Shown here piece by piece: positions 54,485 to 63,788 of a DNA stretch of 64,000 nt. Position 1 is the stretch's first letter. Each line of letters begins with the position of its first letter. Source of the stretch: Aliiruegeria lutimaris (GTDB lineage: Bacteria; Pseudomonadota; Alphaproteobacteria; Rhodobacterales; Rhodobacteraceae). The translations under genes were made by a program, and so were the position numbers. The notes below the pieces were generated by a model. The model ran no database searches. It was not told the origin of the DNA and worked only from the letters and a program-made list of their open reading frames with translations. The stretch lies in the NCBI RefSeq assembly GCF_900099935.1, contig NZ_FNEK01000003.1, positions 117,929 through 181,928 on the forward strand, given 5' to 3'.

Positions 54485-54693
54485 TACGACGCTCCGATCA
54501 TGCCGAGGGAGATGCCGAAGATCAGCACCCAGAGCAGGATGAAGGCAATCCGCGGGATCAGTCCGCTTTTCATCGGGCCCTGGTCAAAGGCCTTGCTCGC
54601 TGAGCCGGCCAGCGCCGCTCCCGCCAAAGTGATACCAACTACCAACGCCACCATGACAGCAACCGCCAGCATGACAGAAACAAGGATTCGCAT
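54484..54693 (-). CDS. Small two-helix membrane protein heading the TelA/XpaC operon
   Basis: 69 residues with hydrophobic segments at about 4-30 and 48-67. I recognise no family. Its stop overlaps the XpaC start, so it is part of the operon, and its position as first gene suggests that it belongs to the same membrane complex. A GGGGCAACC stretch ahead of the ATG is a poor ribosome site. Confidence 0.75.
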   Translation of the reverse strand: MRILVSVMLAVAVMVALVVGITLAGAALAGSASKAFDQGPMKSGLIPRIAFILLWVLIFGISLGMIGAS

Positions 54694-54810
54694 GGGGTTG
54701 CCCCTTTCGCCTCACCTACTCAAGTCTATACGACATGGAGACGACACCGGCTAGCATCAAGACGTTGCGAGACGCGGAGATACGCCGAAGCCGCGCGGGC
54801 GGCTGTCGTC

Positions 54811-54848
54811 AAAAAGACCGAAGCCCCGCCACTGGGGACGGGGCTTCG
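54811..54848 (-). terminator. Rho-independent terminator of the FadL-type gene
   Basis: CGAAGCCCCG (54819-54828) pairs perfectly with CGGGGCTTCG (54839-54848). On the minus strand GTCTTTTTG follows. It lies 21 bases beyond the stop codon. Confidence 0.88.
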
Positions 54849-54869
54849 CATTTTCCGGTATTGCAGGGA

Positions 54870-56165
54870 TCAGAAATCGTAGCCGATCCGCAGGCCGACC
54901 GAAGTGCCCGAATTGCTTTCGAAAATGGCGCGGGTCGTGTCCGGCGTGCCGGTTTCGGCATTGGCATCGCCCAGCCAGGAATGGCGCACGCCGCCAGTGA
55001 TCGTCATGTTGCCCATGTCATAGGAAGCACCGACCGCGACCGCCCAAAGGCCGGTCGTGGGGGCCAGCGGCGAGACCATGTCATCGCCCGCCGCCTCGTA
55101 GCTGACGGCTATGGAGGCGGCCCATTCCTCGGTGAACTTGCGCCCGATTCCGATGGCATAGGTCGTGGTGTCCTCGAGGTCGACCAGGCCGCTGCCGGTC
55201 ACTTCCATGAAGTTCTTGGGATCGATGCGGAAGGCGCTCCAGTCCACCCAGCGGACCGAGCCGAAGAGCAGCGTGTCGGATGCGATGCCGGTGCGGAACT
55301 CAAGATTGACCGATTGCGGGGTCTTCACCTTGGTCGTCGACTCGCCGTCATATACGGGAACGGCAATCGGCGCGCCGGTCGACGGATCGACGCCGACCAG
55401 CACGGTCGGGCCGCTCTCGGTGGTCGCCATCTCGTGCTCGATTTCCGAGTTGTATGTCAAAGAGATGCGCGCGGCGATGGAGGGGATCTCGTAGGAGGCG
55501 CCGAGCACGTAACCGAGCGCCCAGTCTTCCTCGAGCTCGACCGAATAGCCACTCGCCGTGCCGGCCAGCTTGGAGACAACCGAGCTCGGATAGCCGGCCA
55601 GTGCCGCCTGGTAGGCCGCGGCCCTGGCGGCTTGCTCGGTCAGCCCGTAGGAGCGTCCGGACAGGGTGATGTCGCCGCTGGCCTTCTGCAGGCGCAAGCC
55701 ACCATGGGCGCTCCAGTTGTCGTCGAACTTGTAGCGCAGGTAAAAGGTCGCCGAGGTGGTTTCTGCAAGCGCGCTGGTGCCGCCAAGCTCGGTGGTCATC
55801 GGGTCGCCCGAATAGGACACATCGGCCCCGTACGGGTTCTCGATGATGATCGCACCGGACCACTTCTCGGTGAATTTGAGCTTCAGCGCTGCGCCGAAAC
55901 TGCTGAAATCGTTGCCGACATTGCTGTAGCCCGTGCCGCCAGGCACGTTCAGGGACGGATCGATCGCGCTGTAGGAATCAATGCCGACGCCAGTGCCGTC
56001 GAGATTGACGAAAGTCTTGGCAAAACCGAGCTCGGCATAATTGCCGTTTTCCCCGCCCGATTCAAACAAGGCCTGGATCGGTTGTCCGGTCCTGTCCAGG
56101 CCTCCGGCAACAGCTCCTCCGGCTGTGAGCGCAAAAAGCGACACAGTCGTCACCCATGTTTTCAT
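54870..56165 (-). CDS. FadL/OmpP1/TodX-type outer-membrane transport protein
   Basis: 431 residues from the ATG at 56165. A signal peptide covers about residues 1-20. GGLDRTGQPIQALFESG follows, and the family pattern of alternating strands ends in VGLRIGYDF, with the C-terminal Phe typical of outer-membrane barrels. FadL proteins let long-chain fatty acids or aromatic hydrocarbons cross the outer membrane. The mature N-terminus would form the plug. Single gene with its own terminator. Confidence 0.92.
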   Translation of the reverse strand: MKTWVTTVSLFALTAGGAVAGGLDRTGQPIQALFESGGENGNYAELGFAKTFVNLDGTGVGIDSYSAIDPSLNVPGGTGYSNVGNDFSSFGAALKLKFTEKWSGAIIIENPYGADVSYSGDPMTTELGGTSALAETTSATFYLRYKFDDNWSAHGGLRLQKASGDITLSGRSYGLTEQAARAAAYQAALAGYPSSVVSKLAGTASGYSVELEEDWALGYVLGASYEIPSIAARISLTYNSEIEHEMATTESGPTVLVGVDPSTGAPIAVPVYDGESTTKVKTPQSVNLEFRTGIASDTLLFGSVRWVDWSAFRIDPKNFMEVTGSGLVDLEDTTTYAIGIGRKFTEEWAASIAVSYEAAGDDMVSPLAPTTGLWAVAVGASYDMGNMTITGGVRHSWLGDANAETGTPDTTRAIFESNSGTSVGLRIGYDF

Positions 56166-56371
56166 GATGTTTCTTCCCTCGTGTTCGTTCAGTTGGCGGC
56201 GCGCCCGTACACGCCGCTGTCGTTTTGTGATTTGTGTCACGGATCCTATGAAGCGGTTTTCAAGCGGGTCAATTTTTACGCTAGGTCACGTGCACCAGAA
56301 GAGGATGTTGCGTCAATCGGAACACAAGTGACTTAACGTAACCTTACCGGCTGCGCGCGAAACCGAACGAA

Positions 56372-57229
56372 TCAACGGCGTGGCCGGAGATTCAGCCAGT
56401 TTGCACAGAAGATTATCCCTGCTCCGAGAATCACCAGCGCATCGACCGACTCGTTGTAGAAAAGCAGCCCGATCAGAGCCAAGACCGGCAGCCGCAGGAA
56501 ATCCATCGGCATCACGATAGAGGCCGGGGCGAGCGACAGGGCGGTCGATAGGCAGAAATGGGCCGACAGGCCGGTCAGCCCGATCAATGCCAGCCATGGC
56601 ACCGCCTGCGCGGAGGGCAGGGCGATCTGACCGTCGATGCCGGCACAAAGAAATCCCATGACGGCCTGCATGACGGTGAGCCAGAACATGATGCAGGTGA
56701 TGGTCGCGGTGCGGGTGAGCTTGCGGGTGAAGAGCGCGGAGCCGGCAAAGCCGATGGCCGAGGCGGCGGCGGCGATCATCGCCGGGGAGAGCCCGCCGAT
56801 CTGCGGGCGCACCACCACGAGCACGCCGACAAAGCCGACAATCGCCGCGAATGCCCCGCGCTTGGTAAATGTTTCGCCAAGCACCAGCGGCGCCAGCAGC
56901 GCCACCCAGATCGGCGAGGTAAATTCCAGCGCGATCACCTGCGCCATTGGAATCAGCGCCAGCGCGAAGAACCACAGGTTCTGTCCGGTGAAATGAAAGA
57001 CATTCCGTACCAGGTGCAGGCGCATGTTGCGCGTGTTGACCTGCCGGATGGCGCCGGTGGCCGTGCCGACGATCACCACGATCAGGAAGCTGACGATGGA
57101 GCGGTAGAAGAGGATCTCGAACGTGTCATGCTCGAACGAGACCGCCCGTCCGGCCACCGCCATCAGCGAAAAGGAGGAAATCGCCCCGGCCATCCAGAGG
57201 CCCGCGCGTAGTGGATGAGCTTCGGTCAT
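56372..57229 (-). CDS. EamA-family (DMT) transporter
   Basis: 285 residues from the ATG at 57229. Ten hydrophobic segments in two EamA repeats; the first holds FEILFYRSIVSFLIVVIVG and FALALIPMAQVIALEFTSPI, the second SAHFCLSTALSLAPASIVMP. Members export amino acids, metabolites or other small molecules. The start overlaps the stop of the GT8 gene by four bases (ATGA), so the two are translationally coupled. The substrate is unknown. Confidence 0.9.
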   Translation of the reverse strand: MTEAHPLRAGLWMAGAISSFSLMAVAGRAVSFEHDTFEILFYRSIVSFLIVVIVGTATGAIRQVNTRNMRLHLVRNVFHFTGQNLWFFALALIPMAQVIALEFTSPIWVALLAPLVLGETFTKRGAFAAIVGFVGVLVVVRPQIGGLSPAMIAAAASAIGFAGSALFTRKLTRTATITCIMFWLTVMQAVMGFLCAGIDGQIALPSAQAVPWLALIGLTGLSAHFCLSTALSLAPASIVMPMDFLRLPVLALIGLLFYNESVDALVILGAGIIFCANWLNLRPRR

Positions 57230-58197
57230 GGCCAGAGCGCGCGCCCCAGAACGGCTTCGGTCGCGTCGCGTTCGGCCTGGAATTGCGCCCAGTAACGGGC
57301 GCGCAGGCGACGTTCCAGAGGCTTGGTCAGCATGTGGAGCTTGAAAGGCGGGCGTCGGCTCGACCACGGTTTTTCGAAGCCGGTATAATGGATTATGGCT
57401 GGATCTTCACGGCTCTGCCGGAAATGCGCGCGCAGCTCGGGCGAGACATAGGGGCGGTCCGTGCGCGGGTTGCCCCAGCCTGAGTTCCAGGTCGGGTCGA
57501 GCACGAAGGTCTCGTCGCGAAAGACCATGTTGAGCCAGTCCTGATCGCGCGATGTGTAGCGGGCAGTCGCTTCGATATCCATCATCCGAGCGTCAAGCCC
57601 CTTGGCCGTGATGGCATCGAGGTCGAGCAGCATCACGCCGGAATTGAAATAGCGGCGCATGGCGATCCCGTCGAGCTTCTCGCCACGCGCGAGGGTCTTC
57701 TCGCCGGCCTTGCGGGCTTCGGGCGAGCGGGAGCGTTCATATCGCTCCAAAATGGCTTGCACGCCCGGCGCGAGCGCGGCGCCGATGCAGTTGCCCTCAA
57801 GATCCGTTTTCCAGAGCGGTGTCAGGTCCCGTCGGGCGAGCGCGTCGCCGTCGAGATAGAGAACCCGTCCGGAATGGATCGACGGAAGCAAGAGCCGGGA
57901 GCGCGCCGCCAGCGGCAACCGCCCGCGCGGAAGGTGGCGCCACGGGGCGAGGTCCACCTGCCACACAGCGATCTGGGCGGCAGGAAAAGCATCGGAGAGT
58001 GCCGCGACATCCGGCGCGAGCCATTTGCTCTCGAAACTCGGGTGCAAAGTGAGCCGGACGGGTCCCGGGGTTCGGGCCAGCACGGAATGGATGGAGACCA
58101 TCGAGCAGGGTGCGAAACCCTCGTCGAAGAAATAGACGAAATGCGGGTTGCCAAGCCCAACGCTCTTTTCGGAGGGCAACCTGGGATCGGTTGGCAC
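57226..58197 (-). CDS. Glycosyltransferase family 8-like protein
   Basis: 323 residues from a GTG at 58197, four bases after the stop of the ABM gene with GGAAG upstream. FVYFFDEGFAPCSMVSIHSV near the start is the nucleotide-sugar binding strand, YLDGDALARRDLTPLW near residue 116 carries the metal-binding Asp-x-Asp, and FNSGVMLLDLDAI near residue 195 and IIHYTGFEKPW near residue 275 are GT8 marks. It transfers a sugar from a UDP-sugar, perhaps onto lipopolysaccharide; the acceptor is unknown. Confidence 0.87.
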   Translation of the reverse strand: MPTDPRLPSEKSVGLGNPHFVYFFDEGFAPCSMVSIHSVLARTPGPVRLTLHPSFESKWLAPDVAALSDAFPAAQIAVWQVDLAPWRHLPRGRLPLAARSRLLLPSIHSGRVLYLDGDALARRDLTPLWKTDLEGNCIGAALAPGVQAILERYERSRSPEARKAGEKTLARGEKLDGIAMRRYFNSGVMLLDLDAITAKGLDARMMDIEATARYTSRDQDWLNMVFRDETFVLDPTWNSGWGNPRTDRPYVSPELRAHFRQSREDPAIIHYTGFEKPWSSRRPPFKLHMLTKPLERRLRARYWAQFQAERDATEAVLGRALWP

Positions 58198-58201
58198 GGG
58201 A

Positions 58202-58477
58202 TCAGTCTTCCAGGAACTCGAGATTGCGCGGCAGGCCTTCGCTGATGCGCGCCCAGTCGGATGCGGCGGCGCGGACCTTGTGGGCTTCGAGGGCTTCGGC
58301 GTCGGTGTAGCACTCGCTGACATGGAAGCGGCCGGACACTGCGTTGTCTTCGGTCAGCTCGAATTTCTCGCAGCCGGGCTCCAGCAGGCTCAGGCGCTTA
58401 TGCTCTTCGAATGCGGGCGCGACAACGGCGCGGCGGTCTTCCGGCACGTCGATATAGCCTGTGACTGTTATTCCCAT
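58202..58477 (-). CDS. ABM-fold small protein (antibiotic biosynthesis monooxygenase-like)
   Basis: 91 residues. [20 protein letters not shown] and [21 protein letters not shown] are typical of the dimeric ferredoxin-like ABM fold, including the quinol monooxygenase YgiN group. No cofactor is needed by the family. It overlaps the end of guaA by ten bases and leads into the GT8 and EamA genes. Substrate unknown. Confidence 0.85.
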   Translation of the reverse strand: MGITVTGYIDVPEDRRAVVAPAFEEHKRLSLLEPGCEKFELTEDNAVSGRFHVSECYTDAEALEAHKVRAAASDWARISEGLPRNLEFLED

Positions 58478-60030
58478 TCGATGGTCCCCGGAGGTTTGGA
58501 GGTGATGTCATACGTGACGCGGTTGATTCCCGGCACTTCGTTGATGATCCGCGTGGCGGTTTCGCCGAGGAATTCATGGCTGAACGGGTAGTAATCGGCG
58601 GTCATGCCATCGACGCTCGTCACCGCGCGCAAGGCGCAGGCATAGTCATAGGTGCGCCCGTCGCCCATTACGCCGACGGTGCGGACCGGGAGGATGGCGA
58701 CGAATGCCTGCCAGATCTCGTCATAGAGCCCGTGCTTGCGGATCTGGTCTATATAGACGGCATCGGCCTCGCGCAGGATGTCGAGCTTGGGCCGGGTGAT
58801 CTCGCCGGGGCAGCGGATCGCGAGGCCAGGGCCGGGGAAGGGATGGCGGCCGATGAAGCTTTGCGGCAGGCCAAGCTCGCGTCCAAGCGCGCGGACCTCG
58901 TCCTTGAACAGCTCGCGCAACGGTTCGACCAGCTTCAGGCCCATCTTCTCGGGCAGTCCGCCGACATTGTGGTGCGACTTGATCGTGACCGAGGGGCCGC
59001 CGGAGAAGCTGACCGACTCGATCACGTCCGGGTAGAGCGTGCCTTGGGCGAGGAACTCTGCGCCCTCGATCGTGTCGGCATGTTTCTGGAACACGTCGAT
59101 GAAGAGCTTGCCGATGATCTTGCGCTTGGTCTCCGGGTCGGACTGGCCGTCCAGCTCACCGAGGAAGAGGTCGCTCTCGTCGGCGTGGATGAGCTGGATA
59201 TTATAGTTGTCGCGGAACATGGCCACGACCTCTTCGGACTCGTTCTTGCGCAGCAGGCCGTGATCGACGAAGACGCAGGTGAGCTGGTCGCCGATGGCCT
59301 CGTGCAGCAGGATCGCGGTGACGGAGCTGTCCACGCCGCCGGACAGGCCGCAGATGACCTTCTTGTCGCCGACTTGTTCGCGGATGCGCGCGATCGCTTC
59401 CTCGCGATAGGCGCCCATGGTCCAGTCGCCCTGAAAACCGGCCAGCTTCACGAAATTCTCGTAGAGTTTCGCGCCGTTGGGGGTGTGGTGGACTTCCGGG
59501 TGGAACTGCACGGCATAGAAATGACGTGAGGCATCGGCGGTGATGGCGAAGGGGGCGTTGGGCGAGGTGCCATAGACCTCGAAGCCCGGTGCGATCTCGC
59601 TCACATGGTCGCCATGGGACATCCAGACCTGCTCGCGCCCTTGCGTGAACCAGCCCTTGAGAATGTCGAGCTTGGCCTCTGTCGGGGTGACATAGGCGCG
59701 GCCGAACTCGGCTGTGCCATGGCCGCTTTCCACCTTTCCACCGAGTTGGTGCATCATCACTTGCTGGCCGTAGCAGATGCCGAGGATGGGCAGGCCCATC
59801 TCGAAGATTTCCTGCGGCGCGCGCGGCGAGCCGTCGCGGGTGACGCTGTCGGGGCCGCCCGAGAGGATCACGGCCCTGGGGGCCATCTCGCGGATGAACG
59901 CGGCGTCCACTTTCTGGTAGGGGTGGATCTCGCAATAGACATTCAACTCGCGCAGGCGACGGGCGATAAGCTGCGTTACCTGGCTTCCGAAGTCGATGAT
60001 CAGGAGGCGGTCATGAATCTGGCTGGTCAT
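58468..60030 (-). CDS. guaA: GMP synthase (glutamine-hydrolysing)
   Basis: 520 residues. The glutamine amidotransferase domain shows ILGICYGQQ with Cys86 and VQFHPEV with His177 and Glu179. The ATP pyrophosphatase domain has the PP-loop LSGGVDSS (230-236 region) and the C-terminal dimerisation domain ends with [24 protein letters not shown] sequence. It makes GMP from XMP. First gene of the guaA-ABM-GT8-EamA run. Confidence 0.98.
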   Translation of the reverse strand: MTSQIHDRLLIIDFGSQVTQLIARRLRELNVYCEIHPYQKVDAAFIREMAPRAVILSGGPDSVTRDGSPRAPQEIFEMGLPILGICYGQQVMMHQLGGKVESGHGTAEFGRAYVTPTEAKLDILKGWFTQGREQVWMSHGDHVSEIAPGFEVYGTSPNAPFAITADASRHFYAVQFHPEVHHTPNGAKLYENFVKLAGFQGDWTMGAYREEAIARIREQVGDKKVICGLSGGVDSSVTAILLHEAIGDQLTCVFVDHGLLRKNESEEVVAMFRDNYNIQLIHADESDLFLGELDGQSDPETKRKIIGKLFIDVFQKHADTIEGAEFLAQGTLYPDVIESVSFSGGPSVTIKSHHNVGGLPEKMGLKLVEPLRELFKDEVRALGRELGLPQSFIGRHPFPGPGLAIRCPGEITRPKLDILREADAVYIDQIRKHGLYDEIWQAFVAILPVRTVGVMGDGRTYDYACALRAVTSVDGMTADYYPFSHEFLGETATRIINEVPGINRVTYDITSKPPGTIEWE

Positions 60031-60080
60031 GGCGCCTGAGTAGATTTCTCCGGGGCCGGACGCAAGGGTTCAGAGCGGGT

Positions 60081-60149
60081 TGGGGGGCTGTCTGCCCCCC
60101 GCCTGCCGGGGGCAGGCTTCCCCCGAGGATATTTCCGGTCAGAAGAAGG
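60081..60149 (+). repeat. Intergenic GC-hairpin repeat, copy 6
   Basis: GGGGGGCTGTCTGCCCCCC, then GCCTGCCGGGGGCAGGC as second hairpin, a C-run and the tail GAGGATATTTCCGGTCAGAA. The tail lies seven bases from the stop of the LysR-type gene, which it therefore follows on the minus strand. Confidence 0.76.
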
Positions 60150-60155
60150 CGCCTT

Positions 60156-61046
60156 TCAAGTTTTGGAGAGCGTTTCGGCGAGAATGCCGAAGACGGTGCG
60201 GATGCGGCGGGAGGTGGCGAGGTCGCGATGGGCGACAAGCCAGATCGGGAAGGTGATGGGCGGTGCATCGGGCAGCACCCGCTGGACGGTCGGGTCGCTG
60301 TCGCCGAGCGCGGTGGGGACGATCCCGATGGCGAGGCCTTGCTTGACGAGCTGCCACTGGACGACGTGGTCGGCGGTGATGAGCGGGAAGTTGTCTGCTT
60401 CGAGTTCCAGCCCGACGCCGGCGAGTTGTTCGCGATAGCTCGGACCGTGATCCCAGCCGACGAACTGGGCCTGTTTGAGGGTTTCCGGCGTCATCGGGGA
60501 GGGGAGCGTGGCGAGGTATCCGGGGGTTGCGTAGAGGCGGGCGGTGTCGTCGCGGAGCTTACGGGCTATGAGGGCCGGGTCGTCGGGCCGGGCGTTGCGT
60601 ATGGCGATATCGGCTTCACGGCGGCGCAGATCGGCGAGGTCGTTGGTTGCGCGGATCTCCACCCGGATGCCGGGATGGGCGCGACGGATGTGGGCGACGA
60701 TGGGCGGGAGCAGGTAGGCGGCGTAGATATCGGAGGCGGTCAGGCAGATGTCGCCTTCGATCTGTTGCGACTGGCCGGCTGCGGCGAGGGAGACCCGTGT
60801 AGCGGCGTCTCCCATCCTGCGGACATGCTCCAGCAGCTCCAGCCCGGCCGGGGTGAGGGTGAGGCCGCGCCGGTTACGTTCGAACAGTGCCACGCCAAGC
60901 TCGTCCTCGAGTGCGGAAACCTGTCGCCCGAGCGTTGGCTGGGCCTGGCCGAGCGCGCGGGAGGCTGCCGAGAGGGAGCCCTCCTCGGCGGTGACGAGGA
61001 AGGCCCGGGCCCGGTTCCAGTCGAATTTCACAGAACGCCAATCCAT
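60156..61046 (-). CDS. LysR-family transcriptional regulator
   Basis: About 296 residues. The helix-turn-helix is FDWNRARAFLVTAEEGSLSA through AQPTLGRQVSALEDELGVAL (residues about 7-50); the effector domain follows. Three starts are possible: ATG at 61058, ATG at 61046 and a GTG eight residues into the frame shortly ahead of KFDWNRA; none has a clear ribosome site, and 61046 is a compromise. It diverges from a quinone-reductase-like gene that it probably controls. Confidence 0.9.
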   Translation of the reverse strand: MDWRSVKFDWNRARAFLVTAEEGSLSAASRALGQAQPTLGRQVSALEDELGVALFERNRRGLTLTPAGLELLEHVRRMGDAATRVSLAAAGQSQQIEGDICLTASDIYAAYLLPPIVAHIRRAHPGIRVEIRATNDLADLRRREADIAIRNARPDDPALIARKLRDDTARLYATPGYLATLPSPMTPETLKQAQFVGWDHGPSYREQLAGVGLELEADNFPLITADHVVQWQLVKQGLAIGIVPTALGDSDPTVQRVLPDAPPITFPIWLVAHRDLATSRRIRTVFGILAETLSKT

Positions 61047-61137
61047 GCAAATATGCATAACAGAGGCGCAAGTTTGGTCAATTCATTGCATGGCTTGAAA
61101 GCGCTAGTTTCCGGGCAACAGCAAAGGTGGAGCGAAG

Positions 61138-62109
61138 ATGATGAAGGCGGCGGTATATCGGCGATATGGCGGGCCGGAAGTGGTCACGGTGGAAAAGGTG
61201 GCGCGGCCGGAGCCGGGTCCGGGAGAGGTTCTGGTGAAGGTCGAGGCGGCCGCGGTAACGAGCGCGGATTGGCGCTTGCGGGCTGCGGCCTTCCCATCCT
61301 TTACCGCGCTGCCGGGGCGGCTGATGTTCGGGATCTTCCGGCCACGCAAACCGGTTCTGGGTGGTGGTTTCGCCGGCCGGGTCGTTGCGCGCGGGCAAGG
61401 GAGCGAGCGTTTCGAGGTGGGGCAGGCGGTGGTCGGGTTCTCCGTGACCGGGGCCCACGCGGAATATGTCGCCATGCCGGAGGATGGCGCGATCCTGGAA
61501 CGTCCGGAAGCGCTGTCGCCGGAAGAGGCGGCGAGTCTGCCTTTTGGCGGCCTGTCGGCGCTGGTTTTCCTGCGGGATTTCGCCCGGTTGCAGCCGGGAG
61601 AGCGCGTGCTGGTGGTCGGCGCCTCGGGCGGGGTCGGGGTCCATGCGGTGCAAATCGCCCGCGCACTCGGAGCAGAGGTCGATGTGGTCTGCCGCGCCGA
61701 ACACGCCTCTCTGATGCGGGAACTGGGCGCAGGGCGGGTCTTTGACTATCGCCACGAGGACTTCGCGGAATCCGGGAAGAATTGGGATATTGTGATTGAT
61801 TGCGTCGGAGCGAGTTCGCTCAAGGCCAGCCGCCGGGCCTTGTCGGCGCAGGGACGATTCGTGGCGCTGAACATGGACTGGACGGTGCTTTTCCAGGCCT
61901 TGACCAACTGGCTGCGGCGCGGGCCGAAAATGGTGACGGGGGTGAGCCTGGACAAGCGCGAGGATCTGGAGAGCTTGCTGGGCTGGGTTGGCGCAGGGAA
62001 ATTGCGGCCGGTGGTCGAACAGGTTTTTCCGCTGGACGAGATCCGCGCGGCCCATACCGCGCTCGACTCGCGGCACCGCGCCGGCACGTTGGTGGTGACC
62101 ATCGGTTAA
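61138..62109 (+). CDS. MDR-superfamily NAD(P)H-dependent oxidoreductase, quinone-reductase-like
   Basis: 323 residues. The GroES-like part starts MMKAAVYRRYGGPEVVTVEK; the Rossmann motif is VVGASGGVGVHAVQIARALG near residue 159. The zinc ligands of alcohol dehydrogenases are missing, as in quinone reductases and enoyl reductases. The likely reaction is NADPH-linked reduction of a quinone or enone. It is controlled presumably by the divergent LysR protein. Confidence 0.92.
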   Translation: MMKAAVYRRYGGPEVVTVEKVARPEPGPGEVLVKVEAAAVTSADWRLRAAAFPSFTALPGRLMFGIFRPRKPVLGGGFAGRVVARGQGSERFEVGQAVVGFSVTGAHAEYVAMPEDGAILERPEALSPEEAASLPFGGLSALVFLRDFARLQPGERVLVVGASGGVGVHAVQIARALGAEVDVVCRAEHASLMRELGAGRVFDYRHEDFAESGKNWDIVIDCVGASSLKASRRALSAQGRFVALNMDWTVLFQALTNWLRRGPKMVTGVSLDKREDLESLLGWVGAGKLRPVVEQVFPLDEIRAAHTALDSRHRAGTLVVTIG

Positions 62110-62214
62110 TGGCTCACAATGTCGCTTTCGCACCCGAGGTGCCGCAAAACGCGTCGGAATGGCGCAGCGCTCCGGGCTAAACCATCAGGGCGAAGACCGG
62201 ACGAGGAGTGTGAG

Positions 62215-63753
62215 ATGACGGAAGCGGCGACACGGAGGCGAGGACGCGGGGGCGGCGGTGCCGCACGGCGAGCCGAGCGCACGGCAATCAGGATCGAGTG
62301 TGCCCGTTTCATCGAGCGCAACATTCCCGACCTGGAGTTGCTGTCCGAAGAAGCGCTTCAGATCATCGAGCACAACGCCGAGACCGTGCTGGAAGAGATC
62401 GGCGTCGCCTTCGTCGAGAACCCTGCGGCGCTGGAGCGCTGGAAGGCGGCTGGTGCGGATGTCTCGGGCGAGCGCGTGCGCATTCCGCGGGGGCTGGCGC
62501 GCAAGCTGTGCGCGACGGCACCGGGCATGTTCACCCAACACGCCCGCAACCCGGACCGAGACGTGGAGATCGGTGGGCGCAGCCTCGTGCTGGCGCCTGT
62601 TTATGGTCCGCCCTTCGTGCGCGGTGCCGATGGCGGCCGGCGCTATGCGACCATCGAGGATTTCCGCAATTTCGTGAAGCTCGGCTACATGTCGAAATGG
62701 CTGCACCATTCGGGCGGCACGGTTTGCGAGCCGACCGATGTCGCGGTGAACAAGCGCCATCTCGATATGCTGCACGCGCATATGACACTGTCGGACAAGC
62801 CTTTCATGGGCTCGGTGACCGAGCCGAGTCGGGCGCGCGACTCGGTCGATATGTGCGAGATCCTGTTCGGTGGGCTGAACGGGCGCACGGTGATGACGTC
62901 TCTCATCAACATCAATTCGCCGCTCACCTTCGATTCCACGATGATGGGGGCGTTGGAAATCTATGCCGCGGCGAATCAGGCCTGCATCATTTCGCCCTTC
63001 ATCGTCGGCGGTGCGATGGCGCCGGTTTCAGTGGCCGGCACACTGACGCAGGTTCTGGCCGAGGTGCTGGCGGGCGTCGCCTATTCGCAGCTTATCCGCG
63101 CCGGCGCGCCGGTGATCATGGGCGCTTTCGTCACCTCGATCGACATGAATTCCGGCGCGCCGACCTTTGGCACGCCGGAAGCGGCGCAAATCACCTATGG
63201 CGCCGGTCAGTTGGCGCGGCGTCTTGGCCTGCCATACCGCTCGGCGGGGGCATTCAACGGCTCCAAGCTGCCCGATGCGCAGGCCGCCTACGAATCGGCG
63301 AACTCGCTCAATACCGGGCTCCTGTCGGGCGTGAACTTCATGTTGCATGCCTGTGGCTGGCTGGAAGGCGGGTTGGTTTCCTCCTACGAGAAATTCGTGA
63401 TGGATGCCGACCAGCTCGGCGTGTTGCACCGCTTGGCCGAGGGCGTGAAGATCGACGAGGAGGCGCAGGCGCTCGACGCGATTCGAGAGGTCGGGCCGGG
63501 CGGCCATTACCTCGGTTGCGGCCATACCCAGCGGAATTTCAAAGGCGCTTTCTGGCGGTCGGACCTGCTAGACTACAAGCCGTTCGAGACCTGGGAGGAG
63601 GAAGGCGCGCGCGACACGCAGGCGCTGGCCAGCGTCAGGGTCCGGAAATTGCTCGCAGATTACCAGGCGCCGGCCATGGACCCGGCCATTCGCGAAGCGC
63701 TGGACGCCTTCGTGGCCGAGCGGAAGGCCGCGGAGACGGATGCGTTCCTGTAG
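62215..63753 (+). CDS. MttB-superfamily methyltransferase, non-pyrrolysine
   Basis: 512 residues from the ATG at 62215 (GAGGAGTGTGAG upstream). An Arg/Gly-rich N-terminus (about residues 5-20) is followed by a TIM-barrel domain of the trimethylamine methyltransferase family, with NAETVLEEIGVAFVENPAAL near residue 56 and PYRSAGAFNGSKLPDAQAAY near residue 340. There is no in-frame amber codon, so this is not the pyrrolysine type; known relatives take a methyl group from glycine betaine or similar quaternary amines to a corrinoid protein. No corrinoid partner gene is visible. An IS element begins 36 bases after the stop. Confidence 0.93.
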   Translation: MTEAATRRRGRGGGGAARRAERTAIRIECARFIERNIPDLELLSEEALQIIEHNAETVLEEIGVAFVENPAALERWKAAGADVSGERVRIPRGLARKLCATAPGMFTQHARNPDRDVEIGGRSLVLAPVYGPPFVRGADGGRRYATIEDFRNFVKLGYMSKWLHHSGGTVCEPTDVAVNKRHLDMLHAHMTLSDKPFMGSVTEPSRARDSVDMCEILFGGLNGRTVMTSLININSPLTFDSTMMGALEIYAAANQACIISPFIVGGAMAPVSVAGTLTQVLAEVLAGVAYSQLIRAGAPVIMGAFVTSIDMNSGAPTFGTPEAAQITYGAGQLARRLGLPYRSAGAFNGSKLPDAQAAYESANSLNTGLLSGVNFMLHACGWLEGGLVSSYEKFVMDADQLGVLHRLAEGVKIDEEAQALDAIREVGPGGHYLGCGHTQRNFKGAFWRSDLLDYKPFETWEEEGARDTQALASVRVRKLLADYQAPAMDPAIREALDAFVAERKAAETDAFL

Positions 63754-63788
63754 TCCGTTCTATTCCCCGGACCGTGGAGTGCCCCCAA

